The position numbers were made by a program, and so were the translations under genes. Below the pieces are notes generated by a model. The model had not been told where the DNA came from. It saw nothing but the letters and a program-made list of their open reading frames with translations, and searched no databases. DNA of 64,000 nucleotides from Crambe crambe. Taxonomy: Eukaryota; Porifera; Demospongiae; Poecilosclerida; Crambeidae. The stretch is from positions 496,001 through 560,000 of the forward strand of contig OZ004581.1 of assembly GCA_963924555.1 (NCBI GenBank). The letters run 5' to 3'. How positions within the stretch are numbered: position 1 is the stretch's first letter; every line of letters starts with the position of its first letter. Positions 30,401 through 42,377 of this stretch are shown one piece after another.

Positions 30401-30530
30401 GTATGTAGACTCAAGTTGTTTGGCTTCTAAAATTTGGACACATGAGAGCAGATGGTGAATGATCAAGGGGCAAGGTGAATGCAAATAGACTTTGGTTGAG
30501 GATAATTCCGGTCAGAATTAGATTATTATC
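27475..30530. repeat. Segmental duplication, copy 1
   Basis: The segment is nearly identical to 48,358-51,450, about 20.9 kb away and in the same orientation, across exons, introns and intergenic DNA. The two 325-codon caspase reading frames differ at only about four residues, so the duplication is young or homogenised by gene conversion. Confidence 0.9.
27620..30260 (-). CDS. Copy-1 SAM-SAM-caspase gene, 5'-truncated
   Basis: Exons: 30260-30129, 29900-29869, 29812-29770, 29465-29370, 29314-29177, 29112-29077, 28572-27620. They encode half of one SAM domain, a full SAM domain and a caspase of about 315 residues. Seen: RHGTDRDED (S1-pocket Arg), LSHG (catalytic His), FFIQTCQGG (catalytic Cys) and KGSWFI in the small subunit. 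The sequence is almost identical to the 3' part of gene I. It lacks the ROCO exon, the first SAM half and any start codon I can defend, because the duplication ends near 30,530. QTCQG replaces the QACQG of gene I, an unusual change beside the nucleophile. It may be a pseudogene or be driven from an unidentified upstream exon. Confidence 0.65.
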
Positions 30531-30540
30531 ATTATCAAAG

Positions 30541-31340
30541 GGATGGCAGGTCAAAGGTCATAAGACTGTATGAACTAAAAACTCTTCTTTCTCTTCTACC
30601 CTTACTCTACAGGTTCTCAGAAGGCTACAGTGAATTATTACATCTACAAAGAAGAGAGGAGAATGTTCAAAAACCAAAAATTCATTCGCTAACATAAGAA
30701 AAAAACGAGTTCTAAAATTGACTTTTGTTCATTTTCTTTATAATAATAATAATAAGGATAATAAGATCGACGTACCGACTTACTGGCTATAGTCATCAAA
30801 ATTCTGCTTTGGCCATCTGTTAGAGCGGCACCTAGAGGCTGATCTTTTGCTATTAGTTTTGACTAAGGCTCTACTTTACTATTCGATAGCACTCGGCACT
30901 AGCTAATCTTTCTACGCCATTTTGAAGCGCACGTTGGTAGGGGGCGGGGCCTATGGGCGGAGCCACGAAAATTTCAAACCGTTCAGTAGCTCTTAAGTTT
31001 AGCTAGGTAGGCTTAGGTCTTCAGTTTAATCGTTTAGCTAGCTATTTATTCTTATCTGATGATGTTCCAGTCACTCCTTACTGAATTACAGTACTGATGC
31101 TCATCCTATTGTAGTATTATAGCAAGTACTTGGCTGTAGTGTAGTCACCATGCTCATTTACATGATATTAAATAGCTAATAGACAAAACTGAATAGCTAA
31201 ACAAATTCTTCAACCAGTGACCCTACAAAAGAAAAAGATAAGGTTTATAAAGAGCTGGCTTTGTACTGTACTGTAGCTTCATCACTGCATACTCTCAGTT
31301 GAAGTGACGGTCAATGCAAGCACTAAGAAAAAGGATGGAA
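30541..31340. other. Intergenic DNA without supported features
   Basis: The region starts where the segmental duplication breaks and ends at the foldback element. I found no exon, domain or clear repeat. Confidence 0.5.
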
Positions 31341-32012
31341 ACAAGTGAGCATAAAAAATTTCTTCTAAATAAAAAGGTTAAGTAGGGATAGCCTAAAATC
31401 TAGCTGGGCTATATAATGTACTGCAGCCTAGCTCGTATGAAAACAATCCCTACTTTTACAACTGCCGTAACTAGCTATAGGTATAGTGGATGTAAATGTA
31501 GGGATTGTTTTCATACGAGCTAGGCTGCAGTACATTATATAGCCCAGCTAGATTTTAGGCTATCCCTACTTAACCTTTTTATTTAGGCCACATCAACTTA
31601 ATTACTTGTTTATCATCCCCTCCCTCTCCTAATTTTTGCTCTTCTGGACTTTTAATTTTATTTCTACTGAGCATGCGCATGGTGTGCTCTATTTGAAGTT
31701 CAGGTGTGATTTTCATGTGATTTTAGTTTTGGTGGCTATTAAATTATGGTTTGTTATTCTCAAATATAATAAAGTGTGCAGGAACTTCAGCTTCTTTTTT
31801 TAATTAAAATTCAGCTTTTTATGCATATTTCCATAATGATATCCATGTTTATACTCGTTTGCTTTTTAGATCCTGTATAAATAGTTGCCATGGAAACCAA
31901 TAAAAAATAAAAATAAAAGCCTCCCCCCCTCTCCTATTTTTTGAAGAAATTAGGATGATAAACAAGTAATTAATTTGATGTGGCCTTAGAAGAAATTTTT
32001 TATGCTCACTTG
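31341..32012. mobile_element. Foldback element interrupted by a Harbinger-like MITE
   Basis: The ends ACAAGTGAGCATAAAA and its complement near 32,010 bracket long inverted arms (for example CTAGCTGGGCTATATAATG and its complement). The right arm is split at 31,585 by another element, and removing that element restores the terminal repeat. Confidence 0.75.
31586..31985. mobile_element. PIF/Harbinger-like MITE, 400 bp, TTA target duplication
   Basis: The terminal repeats begin GGCCACATCAA(C/A)TTAATTAC and are flanked by TTA on both sides (31583-31585 and 31986-31988). It is nested in the foldback element. Its ends resemble those of the MITE at 26,752-27,071. Confidence 0.8.
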
Positions 32013-32230
32013 TAATGGCCTAAAATCTAGCTGGGCTGTATAATGTACTGCAGCCTCATATGAAAACAATCTCTACTTTTACAACGGCCCATAGCTAGCT
32101 ATGGGTAGTGGATGTAAATGTAGGGATTGTTTTCATATGAGGCTGCAGTACATTATACAGCCCAGCTAGATTTTAGGCCATCCCTACTTAACCTTTTTAT
32201 TCAGAAGGAATTTTTTGCGCTCACTTGTAG
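32013..32230. mobile_element. Second foldback element, same family
   Basis: A near-complete palindrome of about 215 bp directly follows the first foldback element, with matching arm sequences (CAGCCTCATATGAAAACAAT and its complement). Confidence 0.75.
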
Positions 32231-32268
32231 AAATAGCCTTATAAGAGAGTGTACTGTACTATACTCAC

Positions 32269-32328
32269 CTAGTTTAGTAGTTCCATCAATTCTTCCCAGG
32301 CCAATGGGCTCTTCTTCGGAGGTTTGCA
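32269..32328 (-). pseudogene. Orphan linker exon related to gene B
   Basis: A 60-base open segment with good acceptor and GT donor, in phase 1-1, resembles gene B exon 17095-17039 (EPIGLGRIDGTTKLG against EPIDLKRINGTTVLG). No death-domain exon follows it, so it is an isolated leftover. Confidence 0.5.
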
Positions 32329-32344
32329 CTATAACATAATAAGG

Positions 32345-33885
32345 GAGTTAAGTAATTCATGATCCTGAGTGAGTTCAGTGAGGACTATATATATACTATA
32401 GTATACTAAGGGGCCCAGCAAGGGCTTAAGAAGTGACGAGAAGGCATAACTCCAAATATTTGTGCTAGGCTAATAATAGTAACAACCAACAGCTCACAAT
32501 ATGTCACATGTGACACCATTGCGAGCTGTTGGTTGCTACTATTACCACTATGCCTTATATAATTAGTATGATTGATTTAAGTAAGCAGTGGCTGACTTCT
32601 CTCTCAGACTACACATCAAAATTGTCAGGACCCTCCCTTTTGTGCTGATCAGGTCTTGCCTCTATGCCTTCAATAAATCTTGGGGAGAACCCTGTCATCA
32701 TGTGTAGCTATAATAATTATGCATTGTCAATAAAGTGTACACATTGAACAGCTGTTCACGTGAATTTTTTTGGTTTATAATGTGTTCATGGTAGGAGATA
32801 AACAAACAAACAGGTATCCACACAGCACTCGCTTCTATTGGATGACTTAACTGTGCTGGCTGGTACAATCAATTTGTCTGTTAATAAAAACAAGTTTTAT
32901 GTACAGGTACGAGGCTATAGTTGTCATAACTTACAGGAGAGAGGACAGATAACTGCAAAGATAATTACTAGAAGGCCTACTTTCCATCTCATTGATAAAC
33001 ACCAGAACCGGTCTATGGTATAAAAATAATTGGTGAGAAATCAGTGAAACAGTGACCAAAAGAACCATGCAGGATCAAAAGTGAGTCGTTTAAGTTCCTA
33101 CAGAGATTCATAATAAACTGAAGCAGCTGATAGGTAAATTTTAAATAGTCCAGGACTGCATGGTGTGACCTTTTCAACTGATCTTCTTTATTAAGGATTT
33201 TCTCTATATGACATCTCTCCACTCAAATGCAATATTTATACATTGGATAAAGGACACTTTTTGGGATCAGCCACTTTGTCCTTCATAGAGAGGTTAGCTA
33301 TCCTTTTCTTGGAGGTTAAAAACGTATGAAAGGATGTTGTCCTCTTCTTCAAATCCTTTATTGGAGGCATACCCTACTATATGCTATTAATCACTACCAA
33401 GTGCTCTAGTCTGAGCAGCTTGGGAAATTGATTGGTCATCTTGTGCCAGAGTTGGAGGTGAGCTAGTAGCTTCAATGTATTTTGAGGTGTTGTGCTACTT
33501 TTATTACGTGCTGTTGATGAAGCTGAAAAGCTCTGCTACAGTTGGTCAATTGAGTCATGTTACATTTTTTATAGTCGATCATTACTAAGGAAGGGATGAG
33601 TGATATCAAATTGATGGTCCCATGTATATGCCCATCTGACAGAACAGTCTCCATCAAACCAGTAACTCCGAGTCAGTAGCTACTTGGTGACCTCTACATT
33701 CAGCAGAATACATGTATACATACTTTTCAATAACCAATACTAATACAAGAAACCTGTAACTAATGACAGAATATACTCCAACGAAATAGTTAATTATAAC
33801 GATAAACAAGAAAGATGTTTATAGCTACAGTAAAGATATATGCTACTTCTAAAAGTAATACAAATAAATGTCCAAAATATCTTCT
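32345..33885. other. Intergenic DNA without supported genes
   Basis: An inverted pair around 32,470-32,545 (AACCAACAGCTC and GAGCTGTTGGTT) is visible. Near 33,240-33,370 lies a block resembling the dispersed 'gtcctttgtagagaggt' repeat, also seen near 690 and 8,575. No coding sequence is supported. Confidence 0.5.
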
Positions 33886-33889
33886 TTAG

Positions 33890-36800
33890 CTACTTATGAT
33901 CACAAAACATCTCTATGGTCCTCTCACCATCTTCTTGCTTGAAAATAGTACCACCACCTATGTAATTTATAATAGTCGGTGAAGCAAGCAAGAGTGAGTA
34001 GGCTCTGAAATAATCATATAGATCCTCCATGGATATATCAGGTTTGCACTGTCTTTGTACCACTACAGCGAGCCATGCATGCATGTGTGAAGTTGCTGCT
34101 TGGATACTGGGTACATGACATCCTGTGAACGAATTGCTGCACTTCATCATTCTATGTGTATATATCTAACCGGTTGTGTTGTTAAGGCAAAGTTACAAGC
34201 ATGTGTGGCTGGTTTTCAAATTTTGTGGTGCAAAGACAGTGCAATAAGCTGAGCATGCTCTGTAGCTGAAGGGGGGGGGGGGGGGGGGGGGGTTGATTAA
34301 ACCACTGATTATAGTGATTACACACAGATGACAATCATGACATGTCATTAACTATGCAGTATATGCAGTAGCTATATGACACTAACCTGGACAGAGAGGA
34401 TCTAAGCAAATATTTTGGTTTAGTAGTGATGTCCTCACAGGTTGAACAAAGCCATCTTCAACTACTTCCTTTACAAGCACTTTGTATTTATCACGATTGT
34501 TGTTAATTTTTAACATCAGAACTCGTGTTGCCTCTGTAAGAAGAGCTTCGAGGGAATATAAGTATCTTTTTACTTTGAGAAGCTCATAAACTTCATGTAG
34601 CCACCACCCTCCTCTCTTATTTTCATCAGTGCTTTGTCCATGGTCTATTGCCATAAAGCCTTTATTTGTTGCCTCACCAACAAAATAATTACCTCCTGTT
34701 GCAATCTTCACAAATGGTGATTCTTCTTCTGCTTTTTTATTTTCACCTTCTTCATATCTCGGTTGACTTATAGCAGGCTGAAGAGCAGTTCCACGACAAG
34801 CCTCGAAAAGAAAGATTTTTGGAATGCCTCCAAGATGTTTACCGTCTTTAGGGAATTCTTCAGGGTATAATTTCTTGATCAATTCCTCATTCTTCAACAC
34901 TTTTTCATCTGCCATCTTCAAATATTCATTCTTCTTATCATCAATACCTCCATGACCAGCTATTATGAAAATTATACAACGATACTTTGGAAATGTTTCA
35001 CGCTTAAGCTCCTTCACTTTCTTTATATAATCTTCCAGATTTCCTTTTGTAGCATTGTGTGACCAGTAGACATCGAAGTTTAAAGCGTTGAAAGCTTCTG
35101 CGAGATCTTCACCATCATGACGGGTTGCAGGAAGAGTTTCTTCTGTATTGGTCTCTGTATTGGGGTACCCATTTGTCAGGATGATAACAGCACCAATACG
35201 TTCTACCGGTTGTTTTCTATCCATGTCACCTAAAATTAAAATGTAGTTGGTATTGGTTGAAGTGAGTGATATTGTTGAGTCAGCAATTTCATTGTTATTG
35301 GTGGTAATACCAGGTATTGAAGTGGAATAGAGTATTAATAATGCTTGCTAAAGATCAATCTGTTCCAGTGACGTATGATAGTTTGTCTCCAGTTGAACTG
35401 CCAGCGTCAATTTTTATTATTTTGGTCATTTCCTTAAAAAAGCAGAATGCCATAGAGTTGCCAGACCCTTTCCTTCCCCCTGAACTTATATTCCATGCAG
35501 AAAAAAACATTTCTATGAAATGAAAAAAGATATAGGGATGACCATTGCTCAAAAAAGTAAGGAAGCAAGGTATAGAGATGAAGGATGGAAATGGGATCAA
35601 CCTTTGTTCTGTATAATCATCGAGCCAATCCCTAACATTACCTGAAGTAACTATATGTATAGGGATTGTTGGCTGGATATACAGAATAAACCCATTTTCA
35701 TCCTTCATCCCTATCCTTATTTTGAGCAGTGGCCATCCCTACATCTTTCATTCGACTGAGATCTAGCTAGCAGAGTAATATTAGCATGCGCATTATTGAA
35801 ATAAAAATGGCTTCCAATAATTAGGTCCAGAGTGTCTCCTTATTCTTCGACCATTCCGAGGATTGACGGGTACGAAAGATCGTAGCTGGTAGAATTCGGA
35901 ATGGCTTGAGTATATGGTTGTTTAAGAAGAATAAGAATCTAGCAACTTACCTGCTTGCCGTATTTCTGAAACAGTAAGCTCCCTGGTCCTGAAACTTGTT
36001 CTCCACATTATAGTGGGCTCTAGTAAGCAGGATAATCATTCACAGTAGTTTTTGTTAAGTCCAAGTGGGAGAACTGGAATTACACTAGTGTATATGTGGA
36101 GTCCGTGTCATCCCTACTGTATAGAGAGAGCGATACTGTTCTCTCTGACTATACTGATGTACAGATACTGGAAGATCTCTCTAGCTGCTAAATGATTTAA
36201 TGCATGCAAGTATGCATGAACTCTTGTATGAAGGTCTTGTGTATTTGTCTGGGTGCTTTCCCACACCTGCCTTGCTGTTTCTACTGCCACATTATAGATA
36301 GCTTACATAATACCTATCTAGTTATTATCTCTCATCCTTTCCTTAATTTATTAATAACCATGCATGCTCAGGCATTGAGCAGTGAGTAATCATTGTCTAC
36401 AATGTGCAATAATTTTGATCATCGAATACCTAATCATGGCTGTGCACTATTGCAGGAAATTTACATATCAAAACGGGGGGTGGGGGTGGGGGGTAAGAGA
36501 TTTTTGAGAGGTATTGTTGTTTGCAAGCCATCAAATCCAGCTCTTATTAATGAGCACATGACATATCATTAGTCAGAGCTAGATGCATGCTGAAATTTAG
36601 ACTGACTTACCAGGTTTGCTACTTCCATCAAACAACTTTTTCCCATCACTATCAACTGGCTGTTTTCCACCACCTTCAACCAGCCCCACTTCTGAAATAG
36701 TAGCATTATAACAAAAAGATTAGAATCTCTTGACACAACTTCTTAGGATGTTGCTATCAATTCATGTAGTATTAATATTATGTTTTTGATGGGTATGGTT

Positions 36801-39007
36801 TACTTGCTCGCTCACTCACTTGCACGCAATTATTACACGGATGTTACCATAATTCATTTTATAAATTATCCATACCTTTAGCTAAAGGTCTGCCTTTTCC
36901 ACCACCTCCAAGAAGAGGTTCTATAGTATAATATAGTATAACAATAGACCAATAAAATAGCAATATGCATTCAATAATCACTTGCAAATACTTCCCAAGT
37001 GCATTTATCAGAGAGTGTGGTAGCACTCTCTATGTAGGCTTGACACGCAAAACGCCCACACTCATTGATAATAAGATAATAATAATAATAATCTTCTTGA
37101 CAGCCATAACTCCAGACTGCTTCATCCTATATCTACGATCTTGGTACCATATTGAAGCTCTACACCTGATCTAAGGAATGGTCTTGTTCAAATTGAAGTA
37201 AAGCTCAAGTCCTAGCCATCCAAGTGCCTTCGTGGATGCTTGACAGCCATAACTCCCGACTGCTTCATCCTATATCTACGATCTTGGTACCATCTTGAAG
37301 CTCTACACCTCAGGTAAGGAATGGTATTGTTCAAATTGAAGTAAAGCTCAAGTCCTAACTGTCAATTACCGTTTGAATGCCTTCGTGGACGACTCAAATT
37401 CTCGAACGTTTCGTAGACAGCACAGTTAGTTTATACACTTCGTAGACGCTACGTAGACAACATTAGAATGCTAGAACACTTCGTAGACACAGTTAGCAAT
37501 ATACACAGTCACTGAGGAAAAAAATGTGGTGGGTGTGGTAAGCTTATTTGGTAAAGGGTCATTCTTGACATCCTTTTGTAACCGTTCTAGTGTGTTCCAA
37601 TTGGTCCACAGCTGGATCAGTCAATTAATTGCACATTGCATGCATGCAGCACTGTGCTGTATGGGCTGAACTGTATATAGCACAGCTTATCCAAAAACAG
37701 TGCTGTATGAAGGATATGTAGCACAGTACCAGTACCACTCCTTTGATCCACCCATGCAATACAACCTAATCTTATTATTATCATTTAAACTTACCTATGG
37801 GATCACTTAAGTCTGGTTCTTGGCGGAGCCCTATTGGAAAAAGAATTAAGTAAAGAATAGTACAGTGGTTTGCAAGCTGGTTGGCAGATTTCATGTCTTA
37901 GCTGCAGTTAAACTTTCTGTTGTGTTTGCAGTAGTGCACATTATAGAGTCTACACTATGAGGGGGAAGATTTTGGAACACACTTTTTGATACAGCACTGT
38001 CACTGAGTGGGTGGGATCAAGATTGCAAAAGATCTCATTATGTAAACAAAGCAGCTGATAGGTTTATTGTGGTGACCTGCTGTTATATGGTGATCTTTTG
38101 TTATATAGTTATAATCACTCACCAGTACCAAGTGTGTCGGGTCAAGGGGACAGTAGAGGGGGAGGGGGGCAAGGAGACAGGTTGGAGAGAGGGGGCAAGG
38201 GGACAGGTGGAGGGAAGGGGTTAAGGGGGCAGAGTGGAGGGAGGGGTCATGAGGGGATTTAGAAACACATGCACTAAAAGCATGTGTAACTTTAATTTGC
38301 ACAGGCACATGACAGCAAAACAATAATTAGTAGCAGCTGCACTATTCTAGGCTGCTACTACTAGCTTTCTGTGATACAAAATGAGTTGAATTGCTAGAGC
38401 TGTATACCTTTGCTCGGGGGTGGCCCAGGGGAGGTAGCAAGTCCTGAAACACATTTCAACGGTTACAAGATGAAATCAATTTCTAGATATAGTATTATGT
38501 ATACAGTGGAACTTCATTATCTGCATCTGGATTTGGAAACTACAAGCATGTGTAATAGAGATCAACCCCATGCACTGTAGCAATGTGCCATGCCTACTGG
38601 ATTTCAAACAAAGTATTTAGCTACATTAGTTAGCTATCTACATAGAATCTATGGCTACCTGATGGTGGGTTAATGCTTGCAGCTAGAGACACTGAAGTTC
38701 TATTGTATTCTTTATCAAGAATGCCTGCAATAGTTCCATACACTCTTGGGTTCAGACGCATGTGGTCGACAAACAGGTGGTAACTGGCAGAGTCGAGTTC
38801 AACACTATCTCTGATTGCAGTCACCAGCTTCACGACTTTGTCAGTAGCCGATAGCATTGACTTTGGCTCATTTATATTGTCATAAAGCTCTTTCTTGAGG
38901 ATTCCATTCTGACGAAGAAATAGTGCAATCTCTCTGTCATCTTTCAGAGCAATCTTCAGCTTCCCTTCACAGTTGACTATAGTGGAGTACTCCTTGGACT
39001 CGGCCAT
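33890..39007 (-). CDS. Gene E: CARD plus caspase-like (C14) protein with EACRG site
   Basis: Exons: 39007-38659, 38443-38408, 37830-37795, 36920-36876, 36691-36611, 35965-35951, 35229-34387, 34122-33890. They total 1,638 bases, or 545 residues, in frame. The first exon is a CARD-like domain (residues 1 to about 105) close to that of gene G. Five Gly/Pro-rich linker exons, one only 15 bases, lead to a peptidase C14 domain (residues 188 to about 468). It has TRHDGEDL, IIAGHGG (catalytic His) and FLFEACRGT (catalytic Cys), then a C-terminal segment I do not recognise. Glu replaces the usual Gln before the Ala-Cys of caspases, so substrate preference or activity may differ. A DNA transposon sits about 50 bases upstream of the ATG. 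Inferred: a CARD-recruited death or immune protease. The joining of CARD and protease rests on matching splice phase. Confidence 0.68.
37096..37370 (+). repeat. Two-unit tandem repeat, about 142 bp each, in gene E intron
   Basis: A unit with GACAGCCATAACTCC, ATATCTACGATCTTGG and AAATTGAAGTAAAGC occurs twice. It is followed by short repeats of CTTCGTAGAC up to about 37,490. Confidence 0.75.
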
Positions 39008-39255
39008 TTTACACTTAGCTGACTGCCATACAATGATGGGCGGGGAGCTCCGCGATCCGGTGTCAAAGTCACGGATGACTCCCCCCGGAAAATGACTCCC
39101 CCAGTCATTCCTGCCTAAGGCATAAATGACTCCCCCCTGGTGAAAATGACTCCCCACACGGTCATTCCTGCCTTGGCGCCTGATCACAATAAATCATGTA
39201 GCTAGCTAATTTATCTCAGGAAGAAGTTGATGCTGAAGATGATGATGAACCTGTG

Positions 39256-39536
39256 CAGGGGCGGATCCAGGGATTTCGAAAGGAGGGGGCATTTTAGATC
39301 CGCGCGTAGGAGAAAATTTTCAAAGACCACGCCCACTTTAATAGGAAAAACAAACCTGGCTGCAGCGAAGGTTAGCTAGTTAAGCTACTGCAACTTACAC
39401 TGTGAAGGTTAGCTACCGCAACTTGTGCCTGGCTGCAGGAGCGAAGGTTAGCTAGTCAAGCTACAGCTACCGCAACTTGCTATAAAAGGGGGGAGGGGCA
39501 TCTGCCCCCAATGCCACTCCCTTGGATCCGCCCCTG
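39256..39536. mobile_element. hAT-like MITE nested in the transposon
   Basis: The ends CAGGGGCGGATCCAGGG and CCTTGGATCCGCCCCTG are inverted repeats directly flanked by CTGTG on both sides (39251-39255 and 39537-39541). CAGGGGCGGATC ends are typical of hAT-related MITEs. The flanking repeat is 5 bp instead of the usual 8, so the class call is tentative. Confidence 0.65.
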
Positions 39537-39564
39537 CTGTGGGACAATTTTTATGTATAGCTAT

Positions 39565-39725
39565 ATAACTGGCTAGCAACAAAAATGGTGTCATGGATTT
39601 ACTGCTCCTGTCAGATTCTGCATATTGTGACTGCCTGCATGATGCCAGAGATATGGTGGAATGTGAAGATTGCTTGAACTGGTTTCACCAAAACTGTGCA
39701 TATTTTATTATAACTGTCCTTTGTG
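39565..39725 (+). pseudogene. PHD-like zinc finger fragment in transposon
   Basis: An open stretch carries YCDCLHDARDMVECEDCLNW followed by FHQNC, the Cys/His pattern of a PHD-type finger. It duplicates the finger at the end of the frame 40,733-41,113. Confidence 0.5.
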
Positions 39726-40507
39726 TAAGCACTATATATGATGCATCTTCCTTTGAACTTTAATGCATGCATATTCTGGTAGTCATTCATGCCTAGGATG
39801 GAATGATTCTCTTCCATGGCTATAGATTTTCAGGGAGTCATTTATGCCTAGGATGAAATGACTCCCCTTCAATCATGCCGAGGATGAAATGATTCTCTTC
39901 CATGGCTATAGATTTTTCAGGGAGTCATTCATACCTAGGATGAAATGACTCCCCTGGAGTCATTCATGCCGAGGATGAAATGATTCCCTTCCATGGCTAT
40001 AGATTTTTCAGGGTGTCATTCATGCCTAGGATGAAATGACTCCCCTTCAATTTAGGGAATCATTCATGCCGAGGATGAAATGATTCCCTTCCATGGCTAT
40101 TGATTTTTCGGGGAGTCATTTATGCCTAGGATGAAATGACTTCCTTCCATGGCTATAGTTTTTTTCAGGCAGCCATTCATGCCTAGGATGAAATGACTCC
40201 CCTTCCATTTAGGGAGTCATTCATGCTGAGGATGAAATGATTCCCTTCCATGTCTATTGATAATTCATGCCTGGCAATTCACCTTGTCAATCTCCCCTCA
40301 AAACTGGTTCCCAAAAGGTCAGGATATTGTAATGGACCATTGTGCTACATACTACTAAGATTGTGCAGAGTAAGGAGGTACCTAGTAATTATCCTCGTCA
40401 ACTTCCCCTCAAAACAGATTATCTGCTACAGTTTGCTTCAAAATCAATAGTCAACTATAATAGCTACCAATCCATAATATATTATTGTAGAGAAAGATCC
40501 AAAGAAG

Positions 40508-41113
40508 ATGAAAAATATAGTGCTGGGTGGGAAATGGATCTGTGATGAACATATCATCCTTGCTCAGCATATCTTGAAGATGCAATTTCCGAATATTGGT
40601 GGATTTCAGTCACCATTGCTCTGCCAAAACGATGCCTTGATTCCAGTTCAGAATGGTGAAACAATACGTATACGTAGGTACATACATGCATAGGTAGCTA
40701 TTATAGCTATAATTTGTTTTTCTCATGCTCAGGAAGAAGTGGATATTGAAAATGATGAAACAATGAATATGCTATACATACATGTTCCTCCTGTGCAGCA
40801 ACAAAGTGGTATCGTGGATTGTGGAGTATTTGCGATAGCTTTTGCTGTCCATGCAGCACTAGGAGAAAATGTGGGAGAGATTGAATTCCAGCAGGAAGAA
40901 ATGAGGAGCCATCTTTCTAAATGTTTATGGAAGAAAACTTTTTCTCCTTTTCCAAAGTTGGGGGAAAGGGGGCATAGGGATAATTACTTCCCCTGTCGGA
41001 TTCTGGAGTTATACTGTGACTGTCTTATGCCAGAGACATATGGCAACATGGTTGAATGTGAACATTGTTTTAATTGGTTTCACCAAGACTGTGTAGATTA
41101 TGACAATATATAG
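40508..41113 (+). pseudogene. Transposon Ulp1-like (C48) peptidase plus PHD-like finger, degraded
   Basis: The segment 40,508-40,670 encodes a piece (HIILAQHILKMQFPNIGGF) typical of the start of Ulp1 domains carried by animal transposons. After an intron-like gap, 40,733-41,113 encodes QQSGIVDCGVFAIAFAVHAA with the catalytic Cys, followed by a Cys-rich finger (CDCLMPETYGNMVECEHC) and a stop. The middle of the peptidase, which should carry the catalytic His and Asp, is not visible, so the enzyme is probably dead. It is element-encoded, not a host gene. Confidence 0.6.
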
Positions 41114-42348
41114 TGAAAAAATTTTGTGTCGTTCATGCAATCATAGCTAGCTTATCTTCTTATCGTTATTATTGTTATTGTATCAGCTGTGTGAGAATGA
41201 ACTTTAATGCATTCACAGGGAGTTATTTACCCCTTTATAAGCAAACATCATTTCGTCCCCCAATCTATGCATGGATGGAATGGGAGCTATTTCACGAATG
41301 ACTCCCTGAAAAATTTATATCCATGGAATACATCCTAGGTACAAATGACTCCCTGAACTAAGATAAATGGACTCCACATAGCTACATGCCAAACTAGCTA
41401 TAGGAGAGTCATCCTAGGCACGAATGACTCACAATGAAGTGAACTTGTACATGGAGTGGCACGAATTATACAGCTACACCGGAGTCATAGCCATGGAAAG
41501 GGAATTATTTCATCCTAGGCACCAATGACTCCCTGAATTGAGAAAGTTGGACTACATGATTGGAGTCATAATAGCCATGGAAGGGGAGTCATTTCATCCT
41601 AGAGGCACCAATGACTTCAGGAGTCATTGGTTCCTAGGATGAAATGACTCGCCTTCCATTCAGAATGGTGCAGCCATGGAAGGGGAGTCATTTCATCCTA
41701 GGCACCAATGACTCCATGAATTGAGATGACTGGACAGTCATGATAGCCATGGAAGGGGAGTCGACACATCCTACAGGCATGAATGACTCCCTATCCGATA
41801 ACTCCCTGAAAATCTTGCCTAATGCCTGGCTATAGGATGAAATGATTCCCCTTCCATGGCTGTCATGACTCCAACTATGCATGCATGGGGGGAGTCCATC
41901 TATCTTGATTCACGGAGTAATTTCTTCCTAGGCACAAAAGATTCCATTCACTCAATTTCATAAGCAACTATGGTATAAATCCTTGACTTATTATGATTTT
42001 GCATGCAGCAATGCAATGAATTGGGACTGGTGAGTCTTTTTTCAGGGGCAGACAAGTCAGAAATGACTGGGGAGTCACTCAGACCTAGGCGTGAGTGACC
42101 GGGAGTCATCCACGCCTAGTCAAGAGTGCTCGGAACTGGGGAGTCATTTTTTCCAGGGGGGAGTCATTATAGACTAGTCAGAAATGACCGGGGAGTCACT
42201 CAGACCTAGGCGTGAGTGACCGGGAGTCATCCGCGCCTAGGCATGAGTGACTGGGAGTCATCCACGCCTAGTCAGGAGTGCAAGTGACTGGGGAGTCATC
42301 GCCGAGGGGAGTCACCGCTGACTATGACACCGGAGGTCGCGCGCGGCG

Positions 42349-42360
42349 TGCGCATGCGCT
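42349..42360. promoter_or_regulatory. NRF1-like palindrome separated from gene E by the transposon
   Basis: TGCGCATGCGCT lies just outside the right end of the transposon. Without the element it would be about 65 bases from the gene E ATG, similar to its spacing in genes A, G and I. Confidence 0.45.
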
Positions 42361-42377
42361 TAAAGCTAATTTGGCCT

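Larger units (their letters stand above)
39057..42333. mobile_element. DNA transposon with CCGGTGTCA ends and subterminal repeat arrays
   Basis: The left end CCGGTGTCAAAGTCA and the complement of the right end CCGGTGTCATAGTCA match. Both ends continue into many copies of a palindromic motif of about 35 bp (GAGTCATT...CCTAGGATGAAATGACTCCC). The interior has fragments of a Ulp1-like cysteine peptidase and PHD-like fingers, but no transposase I can identify. I could not find a convincing target-site duplication. The element lies between the gene E start codon and an NRF1-like motif that in the paralogous gene G sits about 25 bases from the ATG. Confidence 0.75.

Noticed and set aside
34270..34292. 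Run of G as a functional element
   Set aside because: A plain homopolymer in an intron of gene E. Its length is probably unreliable.
35096..35794. GCATGCGCATT near 35,785 as a separate promoter for the protease exon of gene E
   Set aside because: The exon at 35,229 has a good acceptor and its phase fits the upstream linker exons, so I kept one gene. An internal promoter remains possible but unsupported.
39780..42330. Regularly recurring 30-35 bp palindromic repeats that could look like a CRISPR array
   Set aside because: Spacing is irregular, both orientations occur, units are divergent and they lie inside a terminal-repeat transposon of an animal genome.
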